Source: Endotrypanum monterogeii
Taxonomy: Eukaryota > Euglenozoa > Kinetoplastea > Trypanosomatida > Trypanosomatidae
Length of the DNA: 47,475 nt
Assembly: GCA_000333855.2 (NCBI GenBank)
Contig: CM007334.1
Coordinates: 74,751-122,225, forward strand
Direction: 5' to 3'
The translations under genes were made by a program, and so were the position numbers. The first letter of the stretch is position 1. Each line of letters opens with the position of its first letter. Positions 45,764 to 47,475 of this stretch are shown in pieces. The notes beneath the pieces are model-generated. The model was given only the letters and a program-made list of their open reading frames with translations. It ran no database searches and was not told the origin of the DNA.

Positions 45764-47475
45764 ATGCAGAACAAACATCATCAAAAGATTGATGGACACC
45801 TCAATCGAATCGAGGATTACCTTCGTCGAGCAGCGCCACCGCCACGACCACGGTACGTCCCACATTCACTAGACGAGGCTCCCCGTATCGCCTTGGCTGT
45901 GTATAACAGCCTCAGTGATGTCCCTCTGTGTGGGACAGGCGAAACACCGATAGAACCGCATGCCGATAGGGTGCACAATGGATCTTCACGCTACCCAGTG
46001 TTTTCGAGGGCGTCAGGTATCCCTCTGATGCCTCCTCAGATGCCCGACCTCGCAGTAGAGAGAGCGATACCATCGTGTCGTATCGCCCCCCCACGATCTC
46101 TCCCTTCGCAATCGCTTGGTGTTCACCAGGCGATGAATACAGAGACTCGACCATCGACCTCGTGGCCGAGAGGGCTGCTGGGTGCTCGGCCGCAAACCAC
46201 ACATCCCCCTGCCGCTGATCTTACATCGTCCCGTAGAAAAGACATGACCTCAACACGCCACACGACGACAAGGCTGCACAGTCGTCACCGAAGTAGCAGC
46301 AGCACTAGCAGCAGTGCCACGCGCAATACGAATGGCTCGTTGAATTTGAGTAACACAGATGCGTCGGGCTCCCTTGGCCAGGTATGGGGGCACTCAACGC
46401 TGCCTTGGCCGCTGTCGCCGTCACCCTTGCGATACACTGCTGCAGGACCCCACGACTCGGTCACTGCTAGAACACGAGGCCAAAGCCGCCGCTCGCGCAC
46501 GCCATCGCCACCCACTTCCTCCCGGGAGAGCAGTCCATCTCACAACATGGGCTCCATTTGGGAAGGCCTCGGGGAATCACCGCGGTCCCGCTCCTCACTA
46601 CGGCGCTCAGGGCATGTGAAAACTTTCACAAGGTACTCGGGCAGCCACCGTTACGTCAACCAGCGCCCCGGGGATCAGTCATCGTCCCGGAGACAGTCCT
46701 CTGGGACGGAGTTGCACCAGCACCGACGTCACATGACGTCTGGCAAACGTTTTGAGGACACTGATCGAAGCGCTACCTTGGAAACGTGTCCCACAGCCGA
46801 CGGTGAGTTGTCCTCAGTCCCTTCTTCACTGGGCGACAGCCCCAAAACAGGCGAAACCCTTTTCCGAACACGCCTCCGTCGCATTGAAGAATTTCTCACT
46901 AGTGCAACCCCGCGGCACCACGACATCTCTGACTACAGAGGCACGCACAAAATCGCTCAGCAGCCAGCCACTTCACACGACAGTGCTCCTCTGCTGGCAT
47001 CATCGCAGCAAAAGACACCGCAGTCGCTGCACGCCGACGCTCTGACGGCAATATCATCGGCACCGTCAACCGTGCATCCTGTCACCACACCTCCTCATCT
47101 TTCTCAACATTTCGGCCAGCCCACATCACCCCACCAAAGCCGATACCCCCTGGGCCTCGATACGGCCAGCGGCGCGGATATGCCTGCACCGGCGCGCAGT
47201 GAGGCAGCAACCGGCACTCTGGTTGTGACACCCGTGCGCGTGGAGGCGGCGAGCGGCGCGGATGTGCCCACGCCGGCGCGCAGTGAGGCAGCAACTGATG
47301 CTCTGGTGGTGACACCCGTGCGCGTGGAGGCGGCCAGCGGCGCGGATGTGCCCACGCCGGCGCGCAGTGAGGCAGCAACCGGCACTCTGGTTGTGACACC
47401 CGTGCGCGTGGAGGCGGCCAGCGGCGCGGATGTGCCCACGCCGGCGCGCAGTGAGGCAGCAACTGATGCTCTGGT
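45764..47475 (+). CDS. Repeat-containing protein, 3' end beyond window (partial)
   Basis: Reading in steps of three from the ATG at 45764 gives 570 codons without a stop to the window edge; the preceding in-frame stop is TAA at 45722. I recognise no domain. The first 22 residues form a basic amphipathic helix containing RIEDYL. Residues about 30-460 are Ser/Pro/Arg/Thr/His-rich and probably disordered, with SR-like stretches. A second helix with RIEEFL lies at residues 371-378. From about residue 465 a 28-residue tandem repeat begins (three full copies and part of a fourth visible), built around GADVPTPARSEAAT and TPVRVEAAS. Codon use matches the neighbouring genes. Repeat proteins of this type in trypanosomatids are often cytoskeletal, flagellar or antigenic, but nothing here decides between those. 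The C-terminus and true length are unknown. Confidence 0.8.
   Translation, partial: MQNKHHQKIDGHLNRIEDYLRRAAPPPRPRYVPHSLDEAPRIALAVYNSLSDVPLCGTGETPIEPHADRVHNGSSRYPVFSRASGIPLMPPQMPDLAVERAIPSCRIAPPRSLPSQSLGVHQAMNTETRPSTSWPRGLLGARPQTTHPPAADLTSSRRKDMTSTRHTTTRLHSRHRSSSSTSSSATRNTNGSLNLSNTDASGSLGQVWGHSTLPWPLSPSPLRYTAAGPHDSVTARTRGQSRRSRTPSPPTSSRESSPSHNMGSIWEGLGESPRSRSSLRRSGHVKTFTRYSGSHRYVNQRPGDQSSSRRQSSGTELHQHRRHMTSGKRFEDTDRSATLETCPTADGELSSVPSSLGDSPKTGETLFRTRLRRIEEFLTSATPRHHDISDYRGTHKIAQQPATSHDSAPLLASSQQKTPQSLHADALTAISSAPSTVHPVTTPPHLSQHFGQPTSPHQSRYPLGLDTASGADMPAPARSEAATGTLVVTPVRVEAASGADVPTPARSEAATDALVVTPVRVEAASGADVPTPARSEAATGTLVVTPVRVEAASGADVPTPARSEAATDAL
47156..47475 (+). repeat. 84-bp tandem repeat array, at least four copies
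   Basis: Copies start at 47156 (degenerate at its left end), 47240, 47324 and 47408; the last runs off the window. The unit is 28 codons, so frame is kept. Copies alternate between Thr-Gly-Thr-Leu and Thr-Asp-Ala-Leu versions, so the real period is 168 bp. Confidence 0.95.

Noticed and set aside
47082..47462. Minus-strand frames across the right-edge repeats with Pro/Arg/His-rich repeated products
   Set aside because: They are the complement of the + strand 28-residue repeat. The + strand frame extends back to an ATG at 45764, with a tract and AG upstream.
47156..47475. Regular repeats considered as a CRISPR array
   Set aside because: Units are contiguous without spacers, keep a reading frame and lie in a eukaryotic gene.

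Overview
The window reads as nuclear DNA of a trypanosomatid, most likely Leishmania or a close relative. Twelve coding regions are recognisable and all lie on the + strand. None needs an intron. They are GC-biased and separated by long, low-complexity intergenic stretches rich in polypyrimidine, (CA)n/(TG)n and (TA)n tracts. This is the layout of one polycistronic unit matured by spliced-leader trans-splicing and polyadenylation. A polypyrimidine tract followed by AG can be found just upstream of most starts. A polyamine permease of the kinetoplastid POT1 type, about 800 residues long, supports the assignment. The genus is an inference and no species is claimed.

Left part (1-17024): a VIT/vWA-domain protein (931-3096); a divergent cation/proton exchanger of the CAX type (5680-7188); a large protein with four CCHC zinc knuckles (8304-11162); an atypical short-chain dehydrogenase resembling Coq11/NDUFA9 (12632-13660); a protein with a probable mitochondrial presequence and no recognised domain (14379-15323); and the proteasome alpha-3 subunit (16167-17024).

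Middle part (17025-36252): two membrane transporters, POT1-type polyamine permease (19432-21828) and an AAAP amino-acid transporter (26304-28268), flanked by gaps of 2.4, 4.5 and 4.8 kb, then a very long inositol hexakisphosphate kinase-like protein (33058-36252) whose kinase lobe is split by large insertions.

Right part (36253-47475): threonine synthase with about 100 extra N-terminal residues (37843-39882); a CW-zinc-finger protein with a polyserine run (41323-44508); and an open reading frame that starts at 45764 and runs off the window, carrying a tandem array of 84-bp (28-residue) repeats in an alternating A-B-A-B pattern.

The genes do not form a metabolic operon. Neighbours share transcription, so regulation is expected from UTRs, mRNA stability and translation. 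I found no rRNA, tRNA, CRISPR array, insertion sequence or certain retroposon. No clearly new multi-gene system is evident. The strongest leads are the repeat protein at the right edge, the atypical CAX protein, the four-knuckle protein, the IP6K insertions, and recurrent dinucleotide fold-back structures in the noncoding DNA.
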